Part shown: positions 51,736 through 60,910 of the stretch, in pieces
Position numbering within the stretch: position 1 is the first letter of the stretch
How the letters are laid out: each line of letters starts with the position of its first letter
Assembly (NCBI GenBank): GCA_035549875.1
Contig: DASZPV010000010.1
Coordinates: 6,947 to 70,946, forward strand
DNA length: 64,000 bases
Direction: 5' to 3'
Source: JAKFWI01 sp035549875
GTDB lineage: Bacteria; Pseudomonadota; Alphaproteobacteria; Caulobacterales; Aquidulcibacteraceae
Position numbers and translations under genes: made by a program
The notes under the pieces: generated by a model
Seen by the model: only the letters and a program-made list of their open reading frames with translations
Databases searched by the model: none
What the model was told of the DNA's origin: nothing

Positions 51736-52299
51736 ATGACCGTCCCCATCCGCGTGCTCGGTTTCGCCGGCAGCCTGCGCAAGGGCTCGCTCAACCGCGC
51801 GCTGCTGCGCGCAGCCGCTGAACTTGCGCCCGCAGACATGACGATCGAGCAATTCGATATCGCCGCCGTGCCGCTCTACAACGCCGACGTGGAAGCGGCG
51901 GGCGATCCCGAAGGGGTGGCCGCATTCAAAGCGGCGATCCGCGCCGCCGACGGCGTGCTGATGGTGACGCCGGAATATAATCATGGCGTTCCAGGCGTGA
52001 TGAAGAACGCGGTCGACTGGGCCTCGCGGCCGCCGCGCGGAGCGCCGCTCAGCGCCAAACCCGCGGGCCTCATTGGCGCCTCTCCCGGCATGGTCGGCAC
52101 GGCGCGCGGCCAGAGCCAGTTGCGCCAGGCGTTTGAATTCACCAATTCCTATTGCATGCCGCAGCCGGAAGTCCTGGTTTCCCGCGCGCACGAAAAATTC
52201 GACGCCGCCGGCAAGCTGACCGACCAGCCGACGATCGATTTCCTCAAGCAATATCTTGTCGCGTTCGGCGCATGGATCGTGCGATTCAAGCATGGCTGA
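51736..52299 (+). CDS. NADPH-dependent FMN reductase (ChrR-like)
   Basis: The 187-residue flavoprotein has a GGAG site. FMN-binding LGFAGSLRKGSLNRALLRAA and TPEYNHGVPGVMKNAVDW are diagnostic of the NADPH-dependent FMN reductase/quinone/chromate reductase family. It reduces FMN, quinones or metal ions in the cytoplasm. It is the first gene of a rightward series and overlaps the first crcB by 8 bases. Confidence 0.92.
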   Translation: MTVPIRVLGFAGSLRKGSLNRALLRAAAELAPADMTIEQFDIAAVPLYNADVEAAGDPEGVAAFKAAIRAADGVLMVTPEYNHGVPGVMKNAVDWASRPPRGAPLSAKPAGLIGASPGMVGTARGQSQLRQAFEFTNSYCMPQPEVLVSRAHEKFDAAGKLTDQPTIDFLKQYLVAFGAWIVRFKHG

Positions 52300-52684
52300 C
52301 GCTTTGGTCGGGGCCGGCGCGGTCGCGGCGGGCGCGCTGATCGGCGGGCCGGCGCGTTTCTTCCTGTCGCAGCTCATCGCCAAACACGCCGGCGAGAAAT
52401 TTCCCTGGGGCACGCTGGCGGTCAATATCAGCGGCTGCTTTGCGATGGGCGTGCTTGCTTCCTATGCCGGCGCGCACGGCTATTCGGCGCAATCGCCGTT
52501 CTGGCTGCTGTTCGCCACCGGCGGCCTCGGAAGCTACACCACCGTCTCCTCGTTCGCCTTCCAGACCCTCGCCCTCGCCCATGACGGCCAACGCCGTACC
52601 GCCATGCGCTACGCCGTCCTGTCCGTCGCGCTGTGCATTTCGGCGGTCGCCGCCGGCTATGGGCTCGCGGACCTCTACGCATGA
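52292..52684 (+). CDS. crcB: Fluoride channel subunit CrcB (first copy)
   Basis: This 130-residue, four-helix membrane protein has AAGALIGGPARFFLSQL, PWGTLAVNISGCFAMGVL (the conserved Asn), FATGGLGSYTTVSSFAFQT, matching Fluc. The start at 52292 overlaps the reductase gene; the longer frame to 52256 lies inside it. Fluc channels let fluoride leave the cell. It overlaps the second crcB by four bases (ATGA), so the two are translated together and probably form a heterodimer, as in some other bacteria with paired crcB. Confidence 0.92.
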   Translation: MADALVGAGAVAAGALIGGPARFFLSQLIAKHAGEKFPWGTLAVNISGCFAMGVLASYAGAHGYSAQSPFWLLFATGGLGSYTTVSSFAFQTLALAHDGQRRTAMRYAVLSVALCISAVAAGYGLADLYA

Positions 52685-53061
52685 TCCCCGCCTGGAAAAC
52701 ATACGCTGCCATAGCCGCCGGCAGCGTCGTCGGCAGCCTGATGCGCTGGGCCGCCGATCTTGTTTTCCCGCTCTGGCTTGACCCCGGCTTTCCCTGGTCG
52801 ACGCTGTTCGTGAACGTCGCCGGCTCTTTCATCATCTCCTATTACGCCGCGCGCTTTCCCGCCGCCGGCGCGTTGGCCCGCCATTTCGTGATGACTGGCC
52901 TTTGCGGCGGCTTCACCACCTTCTCCACGTTCGGCCTCGGCGCGTTGAATTTGCTGCGGATCAATGCTGGCGGCGAGGCCCTTGCCTATGCTGGCCTGAC
53001 GCTTGTGGGCGCAATCCTCGCGGTCTGGCTGGGCGACGTGTTCGGACGGAAAACCGACTGA
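52681..53061 (+). CDS. crcB: Fluoride channel subunit CrcB (second copy)
   Basis: This 126-residue paralog of the preceding gene starts in the ATGA overlap. Matching motifs are GSVVGSLMRWAADLVF, PWSTLFVNVAGSFIISYY and MTGLCGGFTTFSTFGLG. It is distinct enough from copy 1 to suggest a specialised second subunit. The stop is 74 bp before feoA. Confidence 0.92.
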   Translation: MIPAWKTYAAIAAGSVVGSLMRWAADLVFPLWLDPGFPWSTLFVNVAGSFIISYYAARFPAAGALARHFVMTGLCGGFTTFSTFGLGALNLLRINAGGEALAYAGLTLVGAILAVWLGDVFGRKTD

Positions 53062-53134
53062 GCGCGGCGTTCGGCCGCCCAGTCGCACTTGCAAACCATT
53101 TGCAACTTGAGCGCAATGAGCGCATGAAAGCTGC

Positions 53135-53365
53135 ATGACACTGGACAGGATGGCCAAGGGCGCCCTCGCCCGCATCGCCTCCATCGAGGCCGCGCCCGAC
53201 CTTGAGGCGAAGCTGCGCGAAATCGGCTTCGCCGAAGGCGACGAGGTCGAGATGCTTGGCCGCGGCCCGTTCGGCGGCCAGCCCTTGGCGGTGCGCCTCA
53301 ACCGCCGGATCATCGCTCTGCGTTCGGTGGAGGCCCGCGCACTGCGTCTAGAGCGCGCGCCTTGA
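53135..53365 (+). CDS. feoA: FeoA-like SH3-fold protein
   Basis: This 76-residue protein is a single FeoA domain: LREIGFAEGDEVEMLGRGPFGGQPLAVRLNRRIIALR. The first ATG at 53135 or the ATG at 53150 could be the start. FeoA is a small cytoplasmic partner of FeoB that helps ferrous iron uptake. Its stop overlaps the TTG start of feoB by four bases. Confidence 0.9.
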   Translation: MTLDRMAKGALARIASIEAAPDLEAKLREIGFAEGDEVEMLGRGPFGGQPLAVRLNRRIIALRSVEARALRLERAP

Positions 53366-55194
53366 GCACGCTGCGTCTTGCGCTGGTCGGCGCGCCCAAT
53401 TCCGGCAAGTCGACCCTGTTCAACGGCCTCACTGGCGGGCGCGCCAAGACCGCCAATTATGCCGGCGTCACGGTCGAGCGCCGTCGCGGCTGGTTCAAGA
53501 CCGAAGCCGGACGCACCGTCGAACTGATCGATCTGCCTGGCATCTATGGCTTCACCGCCCGCTCGCTGGACGAGCGCATCGCTTACGAAGCCATCACCGG
53601 CCGCAACACCGAAGAAGCCCCGCCCGACGCGCTGCTGGTGCTGCTCGACGCCTCCGACATCCGCACGCATCTGCATTTCGTGTTGCAGGTCCGCGCGCTC
53701 GGCCGGCCGATGGTGCTGGCGCTCAACATGATGGACCTGGCCGAACGCGACGGCGTACGCATTGATGTGCCGGCGCTCGAAAAGCGCCTCGGCGTGCCGG
53801 TCGTGCCCACCTGGGCGACGCGCGCCGCCGGCCGCGCCGGCCTGCTGGCGCGGATCGAAACACTGCTCGCCTCCAATGCCTGGCTGGAAGCCCCGCCGCC
53901 GCAGTCTTCATCCGACCTGCAAGCGTTCCAGCGCGAGGCGCGCGCCATTTCGAAAGACGTGATCCTCGCCGAGCCGGCGATGAACCGGCTGACGCGCGCA
54001 ATCGACGCCGTCGTACTTAATAAGATCGCTGGCCCGCTGATCCTGGCGGCGATCTTGTTCCTGATGTTCCAGGCAGTGTTTACCTGGGCCACCGGGCCGA
54101 TGGACGCGATCGATGCGGGCGTGGGCGCGCTGAACCAGGCCGTCAGCGCCGCCCTGCCTGAAGGCTGGCTGCGCGGCCTGATCACCGACGGGATCATTTC
54201 CGGCGTCGGCAGCGTGATCATTTTCCTGCCGCAGATCGTCATCCTGTTCGCGCTGATCCTGGCGCTTGAAGCCTCCGGCTACATGGCGCGCGCCGCGTTC
54301 CTGATGGATGAATTGATGATCCGCGTCGGCCTCAATGGCCGGGCGTTCATTCCGCTGCTTTCCAGTTTCGCCTGCGCCATTCCCGGCATGATGGCCGCGC
54401 GGGTTATCGAAAATGAAAAAGACCGCCTGACCACGATCATGATCGCGCCGCTAATGACCTGTTCGGCGCGGCTTCCTGTTTACACGCTGATCATCGCCGC
54501 CTTCATCCCGCGCACGAACGTGGGCCCATTTGGCCTGCAGGGGCTGGTGATGTTCGCACTCTACGCCGTCGGCGTGCTCAGCGCCGTGATTGTCGCTTTC
54601 GTGCTGAAACGCACCGTCACCAAAGGCCCGCAGCAGCCGCTGCTGATGGAATTGCCAACCTACAAACTGCCAGACGCCAAGGATTTTTTCCTGAACCTGC
54701 TCTCGCGCGCCTGGGCGTTCCTCAAGCGCGCGGGCACGGTGATTTTCGCCGTCTCCGTGATCCTCTGGTTTCTGGCCAGCTTCCCGGCCGGCGGCGGCGA
54801 CATCCGCCATTCCTTCGCCGGCATGATCGGCGGCGTGCTTGAACCCATTCTGCGCCCGATCGGCTTCAACCTCGAAATCGCCATCGCGCTTGTGCCGGGC
54901 ATGGCTGCACGCGAGGTCGCGGTCGGCGCGCTCGGGACAGTCTATGCCGTCCAGGGCGCCGGCGGCGACGCGGCCAGTCTCGGCCACGTGCTCGCGGGCG
55001 CGTGGTCGCTGCCTACCGCGCTTTCGTTCCTGGCCTGGTACGTCTACGCGCCGCAGTGCCTCGCCAGCCTCGCGGTCGCGCGGCGCGAGACCAATTCCTG
55101 GAAATGGACCGCGCTGATCGTGGTCTATCTCTTTACGATGGCTTACATCGCCTCCGGCGCGACCTATTGGATCGCCAAGGCCGCCGGGCTTTAG
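53362..55194 (+). CDS. feoB: Ferrous iron transporter FeoB
   Basis: The protein has 610 residues from a TTG that overlaps the feoA stop. G-protein motifs are GAPNSGKS (10-17), DLPG (57-60) and NMMD (122-125). Two Gate regions (FLMDELMIRVGLNGRAFIPLLSSFACAIPGMMAAR and the later LVPGMAAREVAVGALGTVY) with about eight to ten helices follow. It is shorter than E. coli FeoB (773), because of a compact linker and C-terminus; no FeoC is nearby. It imports Fe2+ across the inner membrane. Confidence 0.95.
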   Translation: MSTLRLALVGAPNSGKSTLFNGLTGGRAKTANYAGVTVERRRGWFKTEAGRTVELIDLPGIYGFTARSLDERIAYEAITGRNTEEAPPDALLVLLDASDIRTHLHFVLQVRALGRPMVLALNMMDLAERDGVRIDVPALEKRLGVPVVPTWATRAAGRAGLLARIETLLASNAWLEAPPPQSSSDLQAFQREARAISKDVILAEPAMNRLTRAIDAVVLNKIAGPLILAAILFLMFQAVFTWATGPMDAIDAGVGALNQAVSAALPEGWLRGLITDGIISGVGSVIIFLPQIVILFALILALEASGYMARAAFLMDELMIRVGLNGRAFIPLLSSFACAIPGMMAARVIENEKDRLTTIMIAPLMTCSARLPVYTLIIAAFIPRTNVGPFGLQGLVMFALYAVGVLSAVIVAFVLKRTVTKGPQQPLLMELPTYKLPDAKDFFLNLLSRAWAFLKRAGTVIFAVSVILWFLASFPAGGGDIRHSFAGMIGGVLEPILRPIGFNLEIAIALVPGMAAREVAVGALGTVYAVQGAGGDAASLGHVLAGAWSLPTALSFLAWYVYAPQCLASLAVARRETNSWKWTALIVVYLFTMAYIASGATYWIAKAAGL

Positions 55195-55202
55195 CTGGCT
55201 TG

Positions 55203-55796
55203 ATGAGCGCCGCTCCGAAAATTGCTGGCCTGTTGCTCGCAGGCGGACAATCGCAACGCTTCGGCGCGGAAAAAGCGATGGCGAAATTCCGCGGCCGGCC
55301 GATGATCGAGATCGTCGCCGAACGGTTCGCCGATTTTCACGGCGTCGCCGTTTCCGCACCCGGGCAATCGGGCGCCGCCGCCTTCGCCCGCGCCCACGGC
55401 TATGGCCTGATCGAAGACAATCCGCTGTCGCCGGCCGGTCCGCTCGCCGGCATATGCGTCGGCCTGGAATGGGCCGCTGCGCGGGATTTCACCCATCTCG
55501 CGACGGCGCCTTGCGACACGCCGCTCCTGCCGCCGGATCTCTATTCGACTCTCGCCGCTGAACTGGGCGAGGCGTCCGCCGCCTTCGCCGCGACGGCGGA
55601 AGGCGATCACGCGCTCTGCGCACTTTGGCGCATCGGCCTGCTGGCGCCGCTGCGCGAAACCCTGGCCGCCGGCGATCATCCAGCGATCCGGAATTTTCTA
55701 CTGGCGAACGGCGCGCGCCGCGTAACATTCGCCGGCGCCGCGGCATTCGCCAACGCCAACACGCCTGAAGACCTCGCCAGGCTGGCCACACAATAG
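55203..55796 (+). CDS. mobA: Molybdenum cofactor guanylyltransferase MobA
   Basis: From ATG 55203 the protein has 197 residues; the frame further upstream lies inside feoB. LLLAGGQSQRFGAEKAMAKFRG is the nucleotidyltransferase loop of MobA. The Asp of APCDTPLL holds the metal, and the fold continues with ALWRIGLLAPL. It transfers GMP from GTP to molybdopterin for DMSO reductase-class enzymes. It begins 8 bp after feoB, so the iron and molybdenum genes share a transcript. Confidence 0.92.
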   Translation: MSAAPKIAGLLLAGGQSQRFGAEKAMAKFRGRPMIEIVAERFADFHGVAVSAPGQSGAAAFARAHGYGLIEDNPLSPAGPLAGICVGLEWAAARDFTHLATAPCDTPLLPPDLYSTLAAELGEASAAFAATAEGDHALCALWRIGLLAPLRETLAAGDHPAIRNFLLANGARRVTFAGAAAFANANTPEDLARLATQ

Positions 55797-55814
55797 CGGA
55801 CCGCCGGCGGTCCG
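55797..55814. terminator. Perfect palindrome between convergent genes
   Basis: An 18-base perfect palindrome (arms CGGACCGCC and GGCGGTCCG) begins right after the mobA stop and ends just before the CYTH-CHAD stop. It could end both transcripts; only a short TTC follows on the plus strand. Confidence 0.5.
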
Positions 55815-55815
55815 T

Positions 55816-57336
55816 TCAGAACGGCGCAGTCGCGGTGATTTTCCGCGCCGCGGCCTGCGCGCCGGCCATCGAGCGCACGGCAAGTTTCGATCGCATCTCG
55901 CCGGCCAGGTGCCCGGCGGCGAACATCAGCGTCGGCTTGGCGGCGCTGGCGGCCGCGGCCATCTCGGTCAGCATATCGGCGGCGAATACCAGATCGTGCT
56001 GGCGGCCCAGCGCATTCTGCAAATCCTCCAGCGCGCCTATGAAGTCCTTCGCCCGCTCGCGTCCCTGCGCGCCTTTGACCAAGGGGGCGAAAAACTCCGT
56101 CGCGTAGCGCAGCCGCTTGCCGCATTTGCGCAGATCGTGCAGCGCCTCGTCGTCGAGCTTGCGCACGACGCTCCCGGCGCGTGAGAGCTTTTGCCACTTC
56201 TGGGTGACCCGCCGCGTGGCGAACGCCATCGCCGTCTCGGCCACTTCATCGCGCAGCGCCCAATCGCCGGCTTCGATCCATTGCAACAACCGTAAGAGCG
56301 CGCGGCGCCAGCGCTCTGAGGAGAGATCGCGGACGAGATCGCCATAGCGCTGCCGTTTCAAGTCCGCGATGTGATCTGACAGATCACGGAATCCAAGCGG
56401 CGCATCGTCCGGCGCCCGCGCGCCCAGAATCCTTACTTCAAATACGTCAAGGTCGCGCACCTTGCCGAGCGAATCCGAAATCCATTTCAGATCGGCCTTT
56501 ACCAGCGCTGTCTGCGTGTCCTGAACCAAAGGCGCAAACAGGGACAGCGCCGAACGCAATCGCCGGATTCCAATCCGCGCCTGATGGATCGCCTCGCCAT
56601 CGAAGCGCAGCCTCACCACCTCTTCGTTGAGCATGAAGTGCTGGACGCAGGAATGCGCGATGGCCCGGAACGCCGTGCGCGGCGTCATGCGCGGCGTCAG
56701 CGGCGCGGGCTTGGCGCGTGCGGGCTTGCCCCAGCTTTCGTCGAGCAGGCGATAGCCGCGCTCGTCCTTGGTGAATGCGGTCGGCCGCAGGCGCGCCGAT
56801 TCAGATAGCACGCGCGCCACGTCGAACAGGTCGCGCGGCGCGCCCTGCTTCAATTCGATTTCCAGTTCGCACAGACTGGTCGTGTTGCCGCCGGCGACGA
56901 TCTCGCCGCGATCGAGCGCAAATTCCACGTCCACGCCCTCGGCGCTGCGCTGCCAGGAGGTGCGCTCGCTCCGCACCGTGAACACCGGACGCAGCACCGC
57001 CTTTTCGGCGATCACCGAAACACGCGACAGCATCTTTGCGTCGGCTTCGTCAAATTGGGGAACGGGACCGGCGACCTCATGGGCCTGCTCCCAGCGGTCG
57101 GTGCCGCCGCCGGCGCGCACGTAGCGCTTTATCGTCTGCACGTATTGATCGCCGGCGCGGCGCACACGCAGGGACAGCCCGCCCTCGCGCAGGTCGAAAT
57201 CCGGCGTATCGAAATAGATTGTTTCCAGAAGTTGGACGCGCGCGGGCGCGCCCGCGGAAGCGGCATCGACGAGCGCTTCTACCGCCTCGCCCGACTCGAA
57301 CTCGAATTTGAGTTCGCGTTCCTGCGTCCTGGACAT
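55816..57336 (-). CDS. CYTH and CHAD domain protein
   Basis: The ATG at 57336 starts a 506-residue protein with the CYTH motif ERELKF (E-x-E-x-K) at its N-terminus. The CYTH domain (about 1-190) is a tunnel-fold triphosphatase; the CHAD domain (about 215-490) is a helical bundle with conserved His and basic residues (HQARIGIRRLRSALSLFAPL, LHDLRKCGKRLRYATEFFAP). CYTH-CHAD proteins hydrolyse or bind inorganic polyphosphate. A direct repeat like a PhoB box lies 63 bp upstream (see next), although its orientation is not ideal. Confidence 0.92.
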   Translation of the reverse strand: MSRTQERELKFEFESGEAVEALVDAASAGAPARVQLLETIYFDTPDFDLREGGLSLRVRRAGDQYVQTIKRYVRAGGGTDRWEQAHEVAGPVPQFDEADAKMLSRVSVIAEKAVLRPVFTVRSERTSWQRSAEGVDVEFALDRGEIVAGGNTTSLCELEIELKQGAPRDLFDVARVLSESARLRPTAFTKDERGYRLLDESWGKPARAKPAPLTPRMTPRTAFRAIAHSCVQHFMLNEEVVRLRFDGEAIHQARIGIRRLRSALSLFAPLVQDTQTALVKADLKWISDSLGKVRDLDVFEVRILGARAPDDAPLGFRDLSDHIADLKRQRYGDLVRDLSSERWRRALLRLLQWIEAGDWALRDEVAETAMAFATRRVTQKWQKLSRAGSVVRKLDDEALHDLRKCGKRLRYATEFFAPLVKGAQGRERAKDFIGALEDLQNALGRQHDLVFAADMLTEMAAAASAAKPTLMFAAGHLAGEMRSKLAVRSMAGAQAAARKITATAPF

Positions 57337-57398
57337 TTCCGCGCCTTTGGGTCGATCCCGCTCTACCGTCGAAGGCGGCGGGTCGCAACCGGCGCTAA

Positions 57399-57416
57399 AT
57401 GTCACAAAACTGTCGT
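57399..57416 (+). promoter_or_regulatory. Possible Pho box
   Basis: ATGTCAC (57399-57405), four bases, then CTGTCGT (57410-57416) resembles the CTGTCAT-4-CTGTCAT direct repeat of PhoB, with about 11 of 14 matches. It reads rightward while the nearest gene, CYTH-CHAD, reads leftward, so its target is unclear. Confidence 0.3.
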
Positions 57417-57716
57417 GAAAGATTTGCGTTCGCGCAACGTGCTGGCGCTAAAGGACATTTCGCGGGACCAAGTTCGCTGTGAGTAATTTGGCGCTCTTAG
57501 CGGCGCCGAAAATGCGGTGCGCGCCTTTCAACGAGGGCGGCCATGCCTTCTTTTTGATCTTAAGACGCGAACATCGAGTGAAACAGGCGCCGCCTTGGGC
57601 CGGATAACCGGGTCCGCCGCACGCGGTCGCGGGGCTCGACGATCCGGGGTTTATGCGGCATGAGGGCTTGCCTTTTTCGGTTTCCCTAGCACCCGCGCGC
57701 ACGCGCGCAAAAGCCA
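57417..57716. other. Non-coding gap before Rrf2 gene
   Basis: About 300 bp with no supported gene. It has a small hairpin (TTGCG-TTCG-CGCAA at 57424-57437) and a GC-alternating GCGCGCACGCGCGC just before the Rrf2 start codon. No clear promoter consensus was found by eye. Confidence 0.4.
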
Positions 57717-58190
57717 ATGCTGAGCCAAAAATCCCGTTACGCCCTGCGCGCCCTGGCCGTGCTCGCCGAGCATGACGAGCCGAGCCCGCTAACAATCCAG
57801 GAAATCGCCGCCCGCGCGGACGCGCCGCGCAAATTCCTAGAAGCGATCCTGCTGGAATTGCGCAAGGACGGGGTGCTCGTGAGCGTGCGCGGCAAGCTCG
57901 GCGGCTATGCGCTGGCCGCGCCGGCCGGCGAGATCAAGCTGTCCCGCATTATCCGCGCGCTTGACGGGCCGCTGGCGCCGATCGCCTGCGCGAGCCTGTT
58001 CTTCTACCAGCCCTGCGCCGATTGCCCCGACCCCGCCACCTGCACCACCCGCGGCGTCATGCGCGAAGTGCGTGACGCGGTGAACAAAGTCCTGGACGGA
58101 CGCACCATCGCCGACCTGACGGCGGACCGGGCAGGCGCGCGAAAGGCCCCCCGCCGTTCGGTAAAGGTTCCGAAACGTCAGAGCCGCTGA
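57717..58190 (+). CDS. Rrf2-family transcriptional regulator
   Basis: The 157-residue protein starts MLSQKSRYALRALAVLAEH with the winged helix and RADAPRKFLEAILLELRKDG, GKLGGYALAAPAGEI as expected for Rrf2 proteins. Three or four Cys occur in IACAS...QPCADCPDPATC, so an iron-sulfur cluster is possible. It lies 132 bp ahead of the porin and sulfate ABC genes and may sense sulfur or iron status to control them, as with CymR- and IscR-like regulators; that link is inference. Confidence 0.9.
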   Translation: MLSQKSRYALRALAVLAEHDEPSPLTIQEIAARADAPRKFLEAILLELRKDGVLVSVRGKLGGYALAAPAGEIKLSRIIRALDGPLAPIACASLFFYQPCADCPDPATCTTRGVMREVRDAVNKVLDGRTIADLTADRAGARKAPRRSVKVPKRQSR

Positions 58191-58322
58191 ACCGGCGGGT
58201 TAGAAACTCTCGCTTGCCGTAAATCCCATTGGCTTTATAGATATTTAGCTTTCCGATAGGCTGTTTTGGTCGGCGCCTTGCGGGCTCGGCATTTGGCCCT
58301 GAACCAGAACTGGGATTACGCG

Positions 58323-59843
58323 ATGAATACGAGCAACCAGCGCCTGTGGGCGCGCCTAGTGGTGTTGGGGTTGGCTGGCGGCGCGCTGATGTTTGCCGGC
58401 GGCGCAAACGCCCAGCAGGCCATATCGACCACGTCGGCCGCGCCAAGCGCCACCGACGAACGCATTGCCGTGCTTGAGCGCGAGATCGCGGCGCTCTCCG
58501 CGCAGATCGCGGACCTGAAGGCCTCCACCGCCTCGAACCTCGACGATATCCGGGCAACGCAAGCGGCCAACACGACGACGATCACCAACGGCCGCACGAC
58601 CACCGCAAGCGGCGACGGGGCGCAGAAATTCGCCGTCCGCGGCGTCGTGGAATTCGATGCAGCCCATTACGACGAAAGAGGCAATCCCGCTTTCGTCAAC
58701 GATCTGAACTCCGGCACGAATTTCCGCCGCGCGCGCCTTGGCGTGGAGGGTACGTTCGCGAAAGACTGGAATTATTATCTCACCGGCGAATTCGGCGGCA
58801 GCGGCGCCGAATCAGCGCAACTAAACCAAGCCTACATCGAATACACCGGCCTGAAGCCATTCGGCCTCGCCAGTCCGCTGCGCGTACGCATCGGCGCCTG
58901 GCCCACGCCCACGGGCCTGGAAGATGGAATCAACTACGCCGAAGCCCTATTTCTCGAACGGCCGGCTATCGCCGAACTGGTGCGCAACACAGCCGGCGGC
59001 GACGGACGTTCCAGCGTGGGCGTGCTGGCCAATGGCGATCACTGGTATGCCGACGCCGTACTGACCGGCGACACGGTCACCACCACCGGGGAATTCGACG
59101 AGCAGACTGGCGCGCTCCTGCGCGCCGCATTCAACCCGATCTACTCGCCAGACTATAATGTACACGTCGGCGTCAATTTCCAGACCGTGTTCGATCCGGC
59201 CGACAAGGGCCAGGGCCCAGCGACCACCAAGACAATTCAATTGCAGGAGCGCCCCGAACTTCGCGTCGATGGAACGCGTCTGGTCAACACAGGAGCAATT
59301 AACGCCGATGGGGTCAGCGCCTACGGCGCCGAGTTGGGCGCGCAGTGGAAAAACGTCCTGCTCTACGGCGAGTATTTCAAGATAGACGTGAACCGCTCCA
59401 CTGTGGGCCTGTTCGATCCGTCCTTCTCCGGCTGGTATGTCGCTGGCTCATGGGCGCTCACCGGCGAGAACCACCCGTGGGTTCCGGCCACCGGCGGGTT
59501 CCGCGGCATTCGCCCGGCCAACACGTTCGATCCGTCGAAGCACCATTGGGGCGCCTGGGAACTCGCGGCGCGCTATTCCACCCTGGACCTCAACGACCAT
59601 GAGGGCGTTAGCGGCGCGGCTGTTCCCGCCGGCGGCATTCGCGGCGGCCAACAGGACATCACGACGCTTGGTCTGAACTGGTATCCCAACAACGTCGTGC
59701 GGTTCCTGCTCGATTACCAATGGATTGACGTTGAGAAGTTCGGCGGCTCGCCCTCCGCTGCTCCTGGCTCGACGGCGCCAGCAAACAAACTCTTCAACGA
59801 GGACGTCGATGTCGTCTCGTTGCGTTCTCAATTCTCGTTTTAG
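58323..59843 (+). CDS. OprO/OprP-type porin
   Basis: From ATG 58323 the protein has 506 residues. The signal peptide ends in ANAQQ. A short coiled coil (DERIAVLEREIAALSAQIADL) near residues 45-70 precedes a 16-strand-type barrel: FRRARLGVEGTF, WNYYLTGEFGG, WPTPTGLEDG, GLNWYPNNVVRFLLDYQWIDVEKF and a terminal Phe. The family is labelled phosphate-selective, but position directly before the sulfate importer suggests passage of sulfate or a similar anion. Confidence 0.88.
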   Translation: MNTSNQRLWARLVVLGLAGGALMFAGGANAQQAISTTSAAPSATDERIAVLEREIAALSAQIADLKASTASNLDDIRATQAANTTTITNGRTTTASGDGAQKFAVRGVVEFDAAHYDERGNPAFVNDLNSGTNFRRARLGVEGTFAKDWNYYLTGEFGGSGAESAQLNQAYIEYTGLKPFGLASPLRVRIGAWPTPTGLEDGINYAEALFLERPAIAELVRNTAGGDGRSSVGVLANGDHWYADAVLTGDTVTTTGEFDEQTGALLRAAFNPIYSPDYNVHVGVNFQTVFDPADKGQGPATTKTIQLQERPELRVDGTRLVNTGAINADGVSAYGAELGAQWKNVLLYGEYFKIDVNRSTVGLFDPSFSGWYVAGSWALTGENHPWVPATGGFRGIRPANTFDPSKHHWGAWELAARYSTLDLNDHEGVSGAAVPAGGIRGGQQDITTLGLNWYPNNVVRFLLDYQWIDVEKFGGSPSAAPGSTAPANKLFNEDVDVVSLRSQFSF

Positions 59844-59874
59844 GTTTCGTCCTAAGCTCGGAGGAGCACTTTAG

Positions 59875-60906
59875 ATGACCGGCAAACTTTCCCGCCGCAC
59901 TCTTCTCGCCGGCGGCGCGGCGCTCGCAGGCGCAGCCGGCGGCGCGTTCGCCCAGGCGCCCCAAACGATCAAGCTGCTCAACGTCAGCTACGATCCCACG
60001 CGCGAGCTTTACAAGGCGATCAACGTCGCGTTCGCGGCCGACTGGAAAGCCAAGACCGGCCAGATCGTCACGATCGACCAGAGCCACGGCGGCTCAGGCA
60101 GCCAGGCGCGCAAGGTGATCGACGGCTTGCAGGCCGATGTCGTCACGCTCGCCCTCGCCGCCGACATCGACGCGATCGCCGACAAGGTAAAAGCCCTGAC
60201 GGCCAATTGGCAAAGCCGGCTGCCGCAAAACTCCACGCCCTACACATCGACCATCGTGTTGCTGGTGAAGAAGGGCAATCCGTGGAAGATCAAGGATTGG
60301 GGCGATCTGGTGAAGCCCGGCATCGCCGTAATCACGCCGAACCCGAAAACATCAGGCGGCGCGCGCTGGAATTATCTGGCGGCCTATTATTGGGCGCTAA
60401 AGCAGCCTGGCGGCTCGCCCGCGAGCGCGCAGGCATTCCTCGCCAAACTGTTCAAGCAGGTGCCCGTCCTCGATACGGGCGCGCGCGCCTCCACGCTTAC
60501 GTTCGCGCAGCGCGGCATCGGCGACGTATTGCTGTCCTGGGAAAACGAAGCCTATCTCGCCAAGTCCGAATTTGGCGACAAGTTCGACATCGTGACCCCG
60601 TCGGTCTCCATTCTGGCCGAGCCGCCCGTGGCCGTGGTCGATAAATACGTCGATCGCCACAAGACCCGCGCTGTCGCCGAAGCGTATCTGAAATTCCTCT
60701 ACACGCCGGCGGCGCAAGAGATCATCGCGCAGAACTATTACCGTCCGCGCGATCCGGCGGTGGCGGCCAAGTACAAGGCCAATTTCCCCCAATTGCCGCT
60801 CGTGACGATAAACGATCCGGCCTTCGGCGGCTGGAAAACGGCCCAGGCGACGCACTTCGCCGATGGCGGGGTATTCGACAAAATCTACACGCCCGGCGTA
60901 CGATGA
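59875..60906 (+). CDS. Sulfate/thiosulfate-binding periplasmic protein
   Basis: This 343-residue protein has a GGAGGAG site and a twin-arginine-like signal SRRTLLAGGAALAGAAG with cleavage near AFAQA. The sulfate-binding family signatures are LLNVSYDPTRELYK and NPKTSGGARWNYLAAY, with QSHGGSGSQARKVIDGL between. It delivers sulfate (or thiosulfate) to the CysTWA importer encoded directly downstream. The gap from the porin is 31 bp. Confidence 0.95.
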   Translation: MTGKLSRRTLLAGGAALAGAAGGAFAQAPQTIKLLNVSYDPTRELYKAINVAFAADWKAKTGQIVTIDQSHGGSGSQARKVIDGLQADVVTLALAADIDAIADKVKALTANWQSRLPQNSTPYTSTIVLLVKKGNPWKIKDWGDLVKPGIAVITPNPKTSGGARWNYLAAYYWALKQPGGSPASAQAFLAKLFKQVPVLDTGARASTLTFAQRGIGDVLLSWENEAYLAKSEFGDKFDIVTPSVSILAEPPVAVVDKYVDRHKTRAVAEAYLKFLYTPAAQEIIAQNYYRPRDPAVAAKYKANFPQLPLVTINDPAFGGWKTAQATHFADGGVFDKIYTPGVR

Positions 60907-60910
60907 GGAT

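Noticed and set aside
57448..57795. 115-residue minus-strand frame between CYTH-CHAD and Rrf2 genes
   Set aside because: Overlaps the start of the clear Rrf2 gene on the other strand and has no domain or ribosome site.
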